From Scleromitrula shiraiana (taxonomy: Eukaryota > Ascomycota > Leotiomycetes > Helotiales > Sclerotiniaceae): DNA of 64,000 nucleotides. The notes beneath the pieces are model-generated. The model did no database searches and was not told the origin of the DNA. It worked only from the letters and a program-made list of their open reading frames with translations. Position 1 is the first letter of the stretch; the number at the start of each line of letters is the position of its first letter. A program made the position numbers and the translations under genes. Positions 46,204 to 56,219 of this stretch are shown here, in pieces. The DNA lies in assembly GCA_028455995.1 (NCBI GenBank), contig JABELC010000014.1:1011783-1075782 (forward strand), given 5' to 3'.

Positions 46204-46937
46204 GGAGTGATAAAGATGGACGAGGATTATTTGATTGAGCGGTAAATGATACACACCATCACAGTCATACTTACATTTCAAAAATCTTTTCAACAATTTT
46301 TTTACATTTTTCATGTATCTTATACAATGAATAATCATTTCTCTTTTAATTTCCATTCTTGATCATATCACGACTGGTTTACTTCGAGATTTCATTGATA
46401 ACTTACATGAATTCATCCGGTTTTATGCCCCACTATCTACCCCGCCACAAGATACCCGCGACGATTAGGTCAATTTGTAGGCCAACATGAAAAATCACAG
46501 AAGAAACATAATATAACATGCTAAGTGGTCGGGTCTGTAGCCTGATGAATCCCTCAAGTGAGGCCATCGTGGCCGGCGTTAGACTCAGCCTTGTGTTGGC
46601 GTGTTTCCAACCAATATTTCAGACGAATGTATCAGAATGTTGTGTAGGCATACAAAGTGAATATATAAATTCACCTCATTGTAGGTTAATCGAATTGTTC
46701 AATCGAAACGACTTGATAAATGAAAATCGGATATTTTGAAGCGTCGAAGTATATTTGAAGCTATTTCTTTGAATTTGATACATCTCTTCGATTTACATTA
46801 TCTTTGATGCAGTTCTTCCACTCATTCATACAGATACATCGTGTTTCTTGTACCGTTTGCAAACTTCTTCCTTGAATTTAATATATATACTCGCAACACA
46901 AAATTAATCATATTTATATATCTATCCATCCAATTTT
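46204..46937. other. Intergenic, promoter side of the next gene
   Basis: A 0.7 kb spacer. No gene, repeat or RNA gene is supported. The last 80 bases before 46938 are AT-rich with TATATATA-like runs that would suit a core promoter. Confidence 0.45.
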
Positions 46938-47575
46938 ATGTCTTCACTCTTATCCTTCGTCTTCCGTAAAGCCCATTCCAACAACCACATTCAAACAGCC
47001 AATCTATCATCCTCATCCTCATCCTCATCCCTGTCCACTTCTTCCTCTTCAAACATGGGTTCTTGTCTAAGTCTCTCCAACGGTCCATCCCCTCGCACAA
47101 GTAAATTTACATCTACAGCCTTTGGAAGAAAATCATACATTAAGCTTGAAAAACAAGATGAGGTTAGGGCGTCTTTATTACTTGATGATGATTATTATTC
47201 CGACGAAGAGGACTTTTCTTCCTTGAATAAATACAGACGGAAGGAAAAGGAATTTGAATTCGAGGTTGATTGTATGTAACCCTTATATTCCCTCGTCCTG
47301 TATGTTCTCAATTAATAAAAAATCAAACAGCATCCTACAAACCACTAAACCCAACCCCAACTCTCTATCTAAACCTCAACAAGCCACTTCCTATCACCCC
47401 AGAAGACAGCACAGAGCCACCATTCCAAGGTATGGTGAAAGTCTTCAATGGGGAGGGTGAAAACAAGGGCACTTGGATGTGGCCGAACGGGGTGGATAGT
47501 GCGCCGGTTGAGGTTAGTGATGATTATTTGAAGTGGAGGGATCAGAGAGATAGGAGGCTGGGGGGCGATAGATAG
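46938..47575 (+). CDS. Conserved small fungal protein with internal MGSC start, 192 or 153 aa
   Basis: Two exons (46938-47271 and 47331-47575) join in phase to 193 codons from the first ATG. A second in-frame ATG at 47055 gives MGSCLSLSNG, an N-terminus that fits N-myristoylation at Gly2 and palmitoylation at Cys4; from there the protein has 153 residues. The stretch before it is Ser-rich (SSSSSSSSLSTSSSS) and low in complexity, which favours the internal start. The core has FGRKSYIKLEKQDEVRASLL, an acidic region, then FQGMVKVFNGEGENKGTWMWPNG near the C-terminus. From memory, similar proteins exist in other Leotiomycetes with no assigned function. Membrane association through lipid is a prediction. 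Confidence 0.78.
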
Positions 47576-48665
47576 TTGTTGATATAGAATTTCTCTTTTT
47601 TGTTTCTGACTTGGGTTGGAATTGGCTGGTTGGGAAAATTTCAGTGGTTATGTGCATGGATGGATAAGATGGGATGGAATGGCACTTCGAGGGTTCTTTT
47701 TTATTGGTTTTTGCCTCGTATGCTTGGGTTGGTATTCTTCTTTTAACGAGGTGTCTCGGGACTGGATTTCTTGGGATTGGTGTCTTTGAAACTGAATCAC
47801 TTTGGACGGACATGGAGTTGGGGTCAGAATAGCGAATTCTATTGCGTTAACACCTACAAGTGTAGATACACGGAGCAACTTCTTGTTTCGTTTCTATGGG
47901 AAATTTATACTTATCTCATCATTCTGCTTGGAGTTTTTTGGCTAGCAACTGCTGGGTTCATAGAGTCTTTCCCTCTCCTACTAAAATACTTCTACCATTT
48001 CTTTCTTTTATTATCAAACATACTTGAATAGTTCCCATTTATTATCTTATGTTTGGTCTTTTTGTTCTCTGTAATTGAACTGTTTTGAGAATTTGTGATG
48101 TGATGTTAAGATTTTGATATATCTTCTTGGGTCAATTTGATCAAACCATACCCTAAGCCTCGTAAATTTATCTGTAACTATTACTAGAGTGGTTTGCAAA
48201 TTGATCTGGTAATTGTGCTTCGGATCGAAGATGATTCCCTTCACAGAGGCATGTTGCGTTCTATGACCGACCAGCAGAAGGAGGTACTTCTTCATAATAA
48301 GGCCTTGGTGTAAGAGAACAAACCACTTCAATTCGAAGATCGTATACCAAATATGTCACGAGCAATTTGAATTCTAACCCAGTTTAGTTCAAGGATATCG
48401 ATATCATATTTGTTTCAGTGATGATCAGAATCATATATGGCACTCATAATTACATGTCGGCCAATAGCAGCCTGCTTTATTCTATTATATAATGCTAATA
48501 CAGGAAAACAGTATCAAGTCTGAAATGCCCAACTTCCATAATATTCTATAATCCTAATCCAAAAAACAGCTACTCAATCTCACACATCCAAAGCCCAAAA
48601 TCCACCACCAAATGACAACGAAAGCTAGCTATAAAGCAAATACAATCAATTGAGGGGCCTTGATA
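47576..48665. other. Intergenic between convergent genes
   Basis: A 1.1 kb stretch holding the 3' flanks of two genes. The frames on both strands have no coding character. Confidence 0.45.
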
Positions 48666-49325
48666 TTAATGATCCCAGTACTTAAGACCTGAACCTCGAT
48701 TATTCCCGTGATGACGTGTGCGTGAGTGGGGGCATGAAGCTCCACCTTGAACGCTACTTTCACCACCTACACTTATTCCAGCACCAAGCAATAAATCTCT
48801 TCGATTGAGCCTCCCCCTCCATTTTTCGTCTTTCTTCTTCGCTATCTGTGCGTCTAATTCAGCCAACTGTTGGCTAGGGGTTTTCACTGCCACTTCTCCT
48901 AACCTTTCCGGCGTTTTTCCACGTTCGTCTATTGCTTTTTCCCTTCTTTGTAGCGATTGTCTCAACGCTTCATCAGGGTCACTTGCATCTGACGATTCAC
49001 TAGTGCTGTCTCCTGCTGTCGCCTTGATTGCTTTTATATATGCATCCGCGGTACTCTGAGTCATTTGTTGGCGTGCAGCAGGTGCTGGCCCTGCTGGCCC
49101 TGCAGCCGCTGCTCTTTCTGCTTGCCTGTCATTCCAATCAGCGTTGAGCTCCTCCGTGGTATAACTTCTTGTAGAGGAGTCCGATATACCACTCCTTCGC
49201 TGCGTCTGTGAATCATCTGGTGTGAGTGGCGTGAGCGGGCCTTCTCTGTAGAACTCTCTCTTGAATGGATCATGTTGATTAAAAGAGTCTTGGAGTCTAA
49301 GTGGAGTGCTTTTGAACGAAAGATG
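48666..49325 (-). CDS. Hypothetical charged, Ala/Gln-rich protein, 5' end unresolved
   Basis: One frame is open from 49325 to the stop at 48666 (219 codons) and reads as coding throughout: HDPFKREFYREGPLTPLTPD, SYTTEELNADWNDRQAERAA, SLQRREKAIDERGKTPERL and SQQLAELDAQIAKKKDEKWR. No ATG lies in this frame until TQSTADAY (49064), so an upstream exon is needed. A candidate is an ATG near 49448 (MYGRLSNI), with a weak GTTGGT donor and an acceptor near 49290 that join in phase; this is uncertain. The protein is disordered with a helical charged part. I know no family. The upstream region has three CACGTG boxes. It converges with the small MGSC gene. Confidence 0.55.
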   Translation of the reverse strand, partial: HLSFKSTPLRLQDSFNQHDPFKREFYREGPLTPLTPDDSQTQRRSGISDSSTRSYTTEELNADWNDRQAERAAAAGPAGPAPAARQQMTQSTADAYIKAIKATAGDSTSESSDASDPDEALRQSLQRREKAIDERGKTPERLGEVAVKTPSQQLAELDAQIAKKKDEKWRGRLNRRDLLLGAGISVGGESSVQGGASCPHSRTRHHGNNRGSGLKYWDH

Positions 49326-49598
49326 TTAAAAAGATGAATTCTGTATAAAATTGATTGATTGATCTGGATTTCTATGATTCAAGTTGTTGAGAATCTTTCT
49401 TAGGGTTTATACAATACCAACCTATGTTGCTTAGTCTCCCATACATGCTTGCTCGTATATGATTCCTTCACTTCTCACATCATCTGCAACATTAAGCGCA
49501 TCCTAACCTGTATCGATTGGAATTGTTATTAGATGATCTCGGATTACAAGAGTGGGTCGTGGCCGAAGGGGCACATCAACTATACAATAATATGATAC

Positions 49599-49629
49599 GC
49601 ACGTGCCGAAGGCACGTGCTAACCACGTG
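49599..49629. promoter_or_regulatory. Cluster of three CACGTG E-boxes, two in a perfect inverted repeat
   Basis: Two arms GCACGTGCC and GGCACGTGC flank the three bases GAA (49599-49619), and a third CACGTG follows at 49624. CACGTG is the known site of bHLH factors such as Cbf1, Pho4 or SREBP-type proteins. It lies about 275 bases beyond the open frame of the minus-strand gene at 48666-49325, so it is likely part of that promoter. Confidence 0.6.
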
Positions 49630-51408
49630 CACCGTCAAGATGATTTCAACTGCGCCTTGACATTGTAACCATTGGATTTATATAGCGGAAGCTAATTTAA
49701 ATATGACTTTTATGCTATTATTTTCCTGTTCTATGAAAGCGTTGTAAATGAATCGAAATTAGTAATGACAATTGAGATGTCCATTGGAGCAGAGAGAGTT
49801 AAGATTTCCTCACTTGTCATGTAATTCATCTTCGTTTATGCGTGCTCGGTATCTCAATAATCAAACCGAAAGGGCTGTTTCAGGAGATATGCATTTTTGT
49901 GGGATAATTCCAACCAAACATCGAGGATTTAAGCGCGCGCATGTACATAAGGTCCACTCTGACAGACCGGGCACACGTCACCCAACCTACCTCCTACCTA
50001 TAAATATGACATTCCTACGAGTTACTCCACCAACAAAGCTAAAGATTTTGCGAAAATTTAGAGCATTTTATGTCTAATCTATTATTCTAGAACTGGTAAC
50101 TATACGCGCCACATACCTTAGTTCGTACGATTCGGCTCATTCGCTTATTCTCAAGTTATCTCTTCTCCTTTACTTAAAAGTTCTGGAAAATCTTAGATAT
50201 ACAACAAAAAATTAAGTTATAAACTAATCATTTCTTAAATACAGTCAAATTGACTCCCAAAAAGATCTGTTGCATATCTAGAATTTAGAATTCTCTTCTT
50301 AACATGAAATTTATCAGAACCAGTGATAGAACCATATTTAATATTAAACCGTAACAATAATAAGATATACGGAGGCCTATACTAATATATACCGATAATG
50401 GAGGCTGGATTTACCCCTTTCCCCCCATACCGGCTATATACATGACTGACAAGCTACATACAACCTTCATATTTTGCTTCAGTTATGAATCCGCAGCACA
50501 ATCCTTCTGATATGTCTTCGTTGATTCAAAGTAATATCTGGCCATAAATTTTGCTATACTCTGATCGCCGTCTAGTTGCGTAATGGATGTGTCAAATCTT
50601 TCTAAAGAGGAAATCAAAGCTTCATTCACGTATATGGCTCCAAGCTGTTAAAATTTGAATCTCTGTTCACCATATTTATTGTTTTAAACATATTTCAGTA
50701 TCTAAATTTCGAGTAGATATTAGAAAATGAATTAGGTCGCTCAAACAGAGTAATCGCATCTAATCCGACCTTGCGAATGAGGCGGTTATCAAGTTTTATA
50801 TCTGGTGTACAATACTATTTAGTCTTCATCTTCAACTACAGAAAGCACTCGATTGCAAGATAGATTCCATGAACGTGTACCATGAACGTCTATCTATATC
50901 ATAGTTGTTTTAGTTTTGTTGAAATAGATATTAGAAAGATGGCTAGAATGTGAGTCGAATGAGATAATAGTTAGAATAGAAAAGATGGACTGGTAATTTG
51001 TTTATTACACATGATAATTCTTATGAGGAGATCTCTTAAATTACTTTTATTCGTCAATTTCGAGGTTGAATGATGAGAAATCGAGTTTTAGAATAATGTT
51101 ATCATGGAGATAGTTTGCCTAATTCTTTCTCGTCTAGTTCATGCGTTTAGCTCGAATTGATTAAAATAATTCCGAGCATGTTAACACTTCAAGTCACTGG
51201 AATAAATAGAGAGATTTATTAAAGAAAAAAATAAGGTCAAAATCAAACCACACAAATACAACCGAAATCAAAGCAGCACGCAACTCGTTTGAAAATATAG
51301 AACATAATCAATTCAAGATATAAGTATGAATAAATATCTCTCTCCGAGTCTATATATATGAGAGAATAAAAATGAAGAATCTGCTTTTCAAATCCGAGAA
51401 TGAAATGT
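49630..51408. other. Spacer without supported gene
   Basis: 1.8 kb of moderately AT-rich DNA between the E-box cluster and the Ulp1-like pseudogene. I found no polygalacturonase N-terminus, no terminal repeats and no coding-like frame. It may belong to the mobile element that carried the Ulp1-like gene, but no sequence feature proves it. Confidence 0.4.
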
Positions 51409-52640
51409 TTAACCATAAGGATGAAGGGGTTGTGTAGTTCGCTTATACTCATGTCTCTCTAACTGATCTCTTATCCGCCCAAAAGTCGAGCGAGGAGCTA
51501 CGTTAACATCGAGATGACTAAATGCCACTAGAAGCTCTGCCGTGCTCATATCATCTAGATCTGTACAGACAGGATGCTTATCCATATATTCACGCCAATA
51601 CTATCTCTCGCGATCTCTTAATGAAAGTTCTAGTATGGAATCAATACGTCTGACTACATCAAGGGTCCTAGTTCCGAATCTTCTAAATCGAAATTCACGA
51701 CCTTGGAAATTTGAATACCTACGCCCTGGATGTTGACCACACCATTTTGGATGATAATAATATTGACTGTAAGGCTAATCAGTTGCTAAGCGATTCATAT
51801 ACAAGGTGAATGCAATTTTACCACATAAACGATCGATCAATCGAGACTTCTCGTCTCGATCAGCTGGGAGAAAATCGAGATCAAATCCATGAGCAATCAT
51901 GAAAGCGTTCATGCAAGTCATTACATCGTTATCGATGGGAGTGGACGCTATAGGAACTCAGTATCCCTGTAGTAGTGATTGCTGATCCGAACCATTGATT
52001 CGTACTCTCCAGTCAACAACGTTAAATGAATCTTTATTATTAGAATTGGTGTCTCCAAGCCAAAGAGAAAAGAAATTAATATAATGACCCACGATTCTTG
52101 GATCCCAATTTGGTGCGTTAGCTGGTGCAAAGCCGTCTTCTGGATATTCACTAGAATAGCTGTCTAGATAATCGAACGTCTTTTTTCTAGGCGATATCAC
52201 GAGGAAGGATAAATGACACGGTCTATCCCCATATCTATAACCAAGTATAGGTTGGAAGATGTGGGTAATTCGGTCACTAATGGTCTTCGATCTAGATGAT
52301 GCAACTTCGAGCACTTTAGCACACGTCATATGCATTGCTGATGCTTTCATAGCAGTAACACGACCGGCTAAAAATGATGATAAGATAAGCGGCGAAAGGT
52401 GACCAGCAGCCCAGATATCGGCCTCGGGGTATTGATCAATAGTGCCAAATGTTCCTGCCGGTGGATTCCAGAAAAAATGTGGCAGTGCTATACAATATGC
52501 AGGAGCACGCTCAAGTGGATTTACCTGGGGCGGTTCTACGAGTCTGTTGACATCATTACATACTAAATAAACGCATTTATCAATAGTGGCTCTCAGATCT
52601 GACGCCGAAAGGATGTAAAAGCTTGAATGTTCCTCCATTA
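51409..52640 (-). pseudogene. Ulp1-like (C48) cysteine protease pseudogene with in-frame stops
   Basis: One frame reads through from about 52640 to TAA at 51409, interrupted by three stops: TGA at 51958, TAG near 51775 and TAG near 51600. The protease core is visible: His in RPCHLSFLVISPRKKTF, Asp in FDYLDSYS, the Gln/Asn region NGSDQQSLLQGY, and DNDVMTCMNAFMIAHGFDLD where C48 enzymes carry the nucleophile; the usual Cys-Gly of that site is missing here. The C-terminal part (FQGREFRFRRFGTRTLDVV; MDKHPVCTDLDDM) has the style of transposon-borne Ulp1-like proteins. The two TAG codons fit CAG to TAG, the CpA change that RIP makes. It abuts a truncated polygalacturonase on the other strand; the extra frame to 52701 overlaps that gene and is an artefact. 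Confidence 0.75.
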
Positions 52641-52654
52641 TTCCCTTCTTCGAG

Positions 52655-53406
52655 ATTGCAACGGAGAGGGAAGCAATGGAGGAACTGATAAGCCTGATCA
52701 TTTCTTCGTCGTAAAGGATGTTGTCAACGGCGTTATCTCAAACCTTAACATTCAAAACTGGCCTACTCATTGTTTTGATATCACCGGAGCTCAAGGTCTT
52801 ACCATCTCTGGTCTTAATCTCGATAACTCAGCAGGCGATGCACCAAACTCTGCCAGTGGAAGTAAATCCGCTGCTCACAACTCAGATGGTTTCGATATCT
52901 CAGGATCTGATTCCGTTACTTTGAAAGACTCGGTCGTTAAGAATCAGGATGATTGCGTTGCCACTACATCTGGTTCAAACATTCTCGTAACAGGAATGAC
53001 CTGTTCAGAAGGTCACGGTCTTTCCATTGGATCCGTCGGTGGAAAATCAAGCAACGCCGTCTCTGGAATCACCTTCTCCGATTCTACCATCACCAACTCG
53101 GAAAACGGATGCCGTATCAAGTCTACTGCCGATACAACCGGTACCATTGAAAACATCACATACTCCAACATCAAAATGTCAAACCCCACCGATCACGGTA
53201 TTGATGTTCAACAAGATTACCTTAACGGTAGTGCAACCGGTGATCCAACTAACGGTGTTACCATCTGTGGTGTTACTTTCTCCTCTGTTACTGGTACCAC
53301 TAGTGATTCTTGCTCCGACTTCACCTTCACAGATGTTTCCATCTCTGGCGGTGGAGAAACTTCTTCTTGCAACTACCCATCCACTGGATGCCCTTCTCAA
53401 GCTTGA
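52655..53406 (+). pseudogene. Endopolygalacturonase (GH28), 5'-truncated
   Basis: From about 52660 the frame reads GEGSNGGTDKPDHFFVVKD and continues to the stop at 53406 as the C-terminal two thirds of a GH28 endopolygalacturonase. The catalytic motifs are all present: NSDGFDI (Asn-x-Asp), QDDCVA, GHGLSIGS with the His, and RIK in GCRIKSTAD. Substrate: pectin (homogalacturonan) hydrolysed outside the cell during plant infection. The signal peptide, propeptide and first coils of the beta-helix, about 120 residues, are missing; instead, the sequence upstream of ~52655 belongs to the Ulp1-like pseudogene on the other strand. An ATG-like frame from 52627 would give a product without a signal peptide. 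The remaining frame is undamaged, so the break may be recent. Confidence 0.85.
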
Positions 53407-53831
53407 GTGTGAAGTTGATTTGAGCGGATATCGTGGGTTGAAGCCTTCGAATTATTTTGATAGGAGGATGCCGATTCTGATGGGGCATTGATTTCGCCAA
53501 TTATCTTTGTATTGATTTGATATATATCCAATTCTATTGAGGATCCTTTATAAAGATAAATTTCATCATAAATGTAATATCGTCGATTTTAAAATATATT
53601 TTGTGACTGTAGTTGATATCTATGCGTTTGCGATGGAAGACTTCAAATGCTCGAAATGAGAATATGCAGATCTTGTGCGACCTAACCCCGCCGGAGACCT
53701 AAAAACCAAAAAATGAACTCTCACAGTCCCGAAACAAACCCTTTTCACTTCCATTCTCCGCCTTGAACAACAAAACAGACGATGACCGTAAGGAGAGAAA
53801 AACACAAAAAATCAAATCAATACGAATTAAT
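53407..53831. other. Spacer between polygalacturonase remnant and tRNA gene
   Basis: AT-rich 3' flank. The tRNA's 3' side, with AAAATC-type T/A runs for RNA polymerase III termination on the minus strand, lies at about 53800-53830. No further gene is seen. Confidence 0.4.
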
Positions 53832-53903
53832 TGACCTACGCAGGGATCGAACCTGCAATCTCTTGATTCGTAGTCAAGCGCCTTGCCATTGGGCCAGCAG
53901 GCC
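53832..53903 (-). tRNA. tRNA-Arg(ACG)
   Basis: Cloverleaf on the minus strand: acceptor arms GGCCTGC and GTAGGTC pair with two G-U pairs; the anticodon stem CTTGA/TCAAG encloses CTACGAA with anticodon ACG; the T arm GCAGG-TTCGATC-CCTGC is perfect; discriminator A. There is no intron. The internal B box GGTTCGATCC is canonical. The plus strand downstream holds the expected T-run-poor but A-rich terminator side. The length is 72 bases without CCA, as usual in eukaryotes. Arg ACG reads CGN codons after A-to-I editing. Confidence 0.95.
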
Positions 53904-55546
53904 GAAGTAATCGTATTGATGTTTGATGTCGTAGAATTGAGTTTTTGACAATATATCAACAAAATAAAACCTCGGTGGGGCAGATTAAGAATCTTCACAG
54001 CTGGCATGTTTATCCGAAGTTATCCGGAGTAGTTACGGGACGCCCAGCTAGGATTTGATGGCCGAGAGGATCGAATGTCAGAGAAGTATATAGGCTTTAT
54101 CATATCCAATCTTCTATTTGTATATCTAAGGTGATTTCTTCCAGTTTGATGCGAACACAATGCCATTGCTCGTTTTTCTAAGTACAATCTCTTTGTCTGC
54201 TCTGCCCATTACACGCTAATTATATACGCTCACTCTCCAAAGCTAAATATTATTTTAAAACATTAGTTTTTTTCGTTGATTTTCTTCTCCTTTGCTTGCC
54301 CATTTCTTTATGCAAATATATCTCTTCTCTTATCTCACATCCGACTCGCCGTTGTTTTCTCTTTGCTTAGCTTGTTTCCAACCAGTCAGCAGTCCATCTC
54401 TTCGCTCCCCTTTCCTTACTTTCCACCCCTCCATCCACAAATCACACATATATCTATCTATACATCGCTGCAAGTAGATGATGACTGAGCTGGAACATCT
54501 ACAAGCCAGCCCTAGTCATACTACATATCACCAAGCCAGCATGCCACCAGTAAGTGAATCCGAAAGGAAAATCGATCGATGAGAGGAGATGTCGAATATG
54601 GTTGGGCCAGATAGGTTAAATGCGTAATTACTTGAATATGTAACGATAAATGCAAGAAAGAAACAATACACATAATCTTACGAGACGAGACCTATCTTAC
54701 GATTGATGTTGGGGATGGAGGGAGAAAAACAAGAGAGAACTAAGCTTCGAATGCAAGTAATCTAGGTCATTCACTGCTACCTGATACCAGAGAATGCCAT
54801 ATCAGCCGGAAAGAAAATCACATGAAGGCTCCAAATCTCTTTTTTCAACTTCCCTATGCTTCCCATGCATCCCTGTTACAGCCTCATAATAGGATAAGAA
54901 TAAAAATAGGAATAAGAATTGGATTATTAACCCTTGACATATACAAATCAACTAATAATGAGGTAGAAAAGACCCATGCATCCATCTATTTATCCTCCTC
55001 TCGCGATTCAACCAGCTTGATGCCGATACCATACCTATCCATTTCCGGTAGAATCCCTCGATCTCATCTCGCAAATCGAATTGGACCTAATCGGGGGAAA
55101 GAAATGCGCAACTGAGTGGACAAACAGAAACCCAATATTATGTGACTTCCAATAACGCCGACCGGAATGTATGAATCTTGTTTGTGAGGAACGCGTGCGT
55201 GTACGAGTAGGCGGAAAAGAATCGAATCGTCGAAGATCGGTATGAGAGTAATCAGACGAGAATTGTAAACTAGACTCAAAAACATGTGGACAAAATCTGT
55301 GATGCTATGGTTCTGTTCCCATGAATGCAACATCTATTGCATAATAGTCTTCTCCTCATTCTCCCCATCAATATGTCCATCTAATCATTGCACACCTCAT
55401 TAGCTTTCATTCACTTTATTCAATCACCCCCATTTCTCATTCAGCTCATCCGTTCACCGCTCTCATCCCATCCCATATATCACATCCCATCACTTCTCAG
55501 TCTCTCAAAAATAACAGAAAAATCGCATACAGCAGAGCACAAAGAT
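53904..55546. other. Intergenic, no supported gene
   Basis: A 1.6 kb spacer. Open frames here have neither coding style nor family resemblance. Pyrimidine-rich stretches occur near 54280-54440 and 55380-55500. Confidence 0.45.
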
Positions 55547-56219
55547 TCACAAACCTTCGCTAGCCCCCGGAGTAGGCGGCAAAGCCCCCGGTATATTCGC
55601 CGCAACACTCGTAACACTATAAGCTGAAGAACCCTGCTTTATAGGCTGAGGTCTTGTTGCTGTTGCTGTTCCCTCCAACGAACTAAATCCAATTGCTTTG
55701 TTTGCTTCGGCTGGGAAATTCGGTGTGCTGGTTGGAGAAGATGGTGACATTGGGGAAGAACCCTTTAATGGTGTTCCTCCTGGACTGGTTGCTGCTGCTT
55801 TTTTTAATCGCTCTTCTGTTGCTCTTAGACGTGCTTCTAGTTGTTCGAGTTCGGATGTTTGGGTGGATATTTCTTTTTTTCTGTGTAAGAAAAGGGGACT
55901 TGGTTAGTTTTCTTTTTCTTTTTCTTTTGTATTGTATATGTGTATTTGGTTGTATTTGTTCCAAGGGAGAGTAGGAGTGAATAAAAAGGGATAAATCCAA
56001 ACTCACTTCTCATCGACCACAGCATTAAGTTCCGTAATTTCTTTGGGTGTAGAAAGTTCAAATAAATCATCTAATGCTGATGCGAATGATATTGCCATAG
56101 TACTATTTTCCATAAGTTAGCTACTATTATAACAATCTCCATGGAATACAGAAGGTATTAACATACGATTGTGGTCTCCCATTTGCTTGGAATTCTTTAT
56201 CGAGTTCTGTGTCGGACAT
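55547..56219 (-). CDS. Small coiled-coil protein, 160 aa, unknown
   Basis: Three exons (56167-56219, 56007-56102, 55547-55880) join in phase to exactly 161 codons. The N-terminus reads MSDTELDKEFQANGRPQS, then ALDDLFELSTPKEITELNAV, a heptad coiled coil (TQTSELEQLEARLRATEERL, ~residues 50-80), and a Pro/Ser/Ala-rich disordered tail (SPMSPSSPTSTPNFPAEANK; PPTPGASEGL). The coiled coil suggests dimerisation. I know of similar short fungal proteins but no assigned function. The splice sites are GTATGT/TAG and GTGAGT/CAG, both with acceptable branch regions. There are no signs of damage. Confidence 0.8.

Noticed and set aside
52641..52701. N-terminal extension of the Ulp1-like frame to an ATG at 52701
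   Set aside because: This part is the antisense of polygalacturonase codons, so it is not protease sequence.
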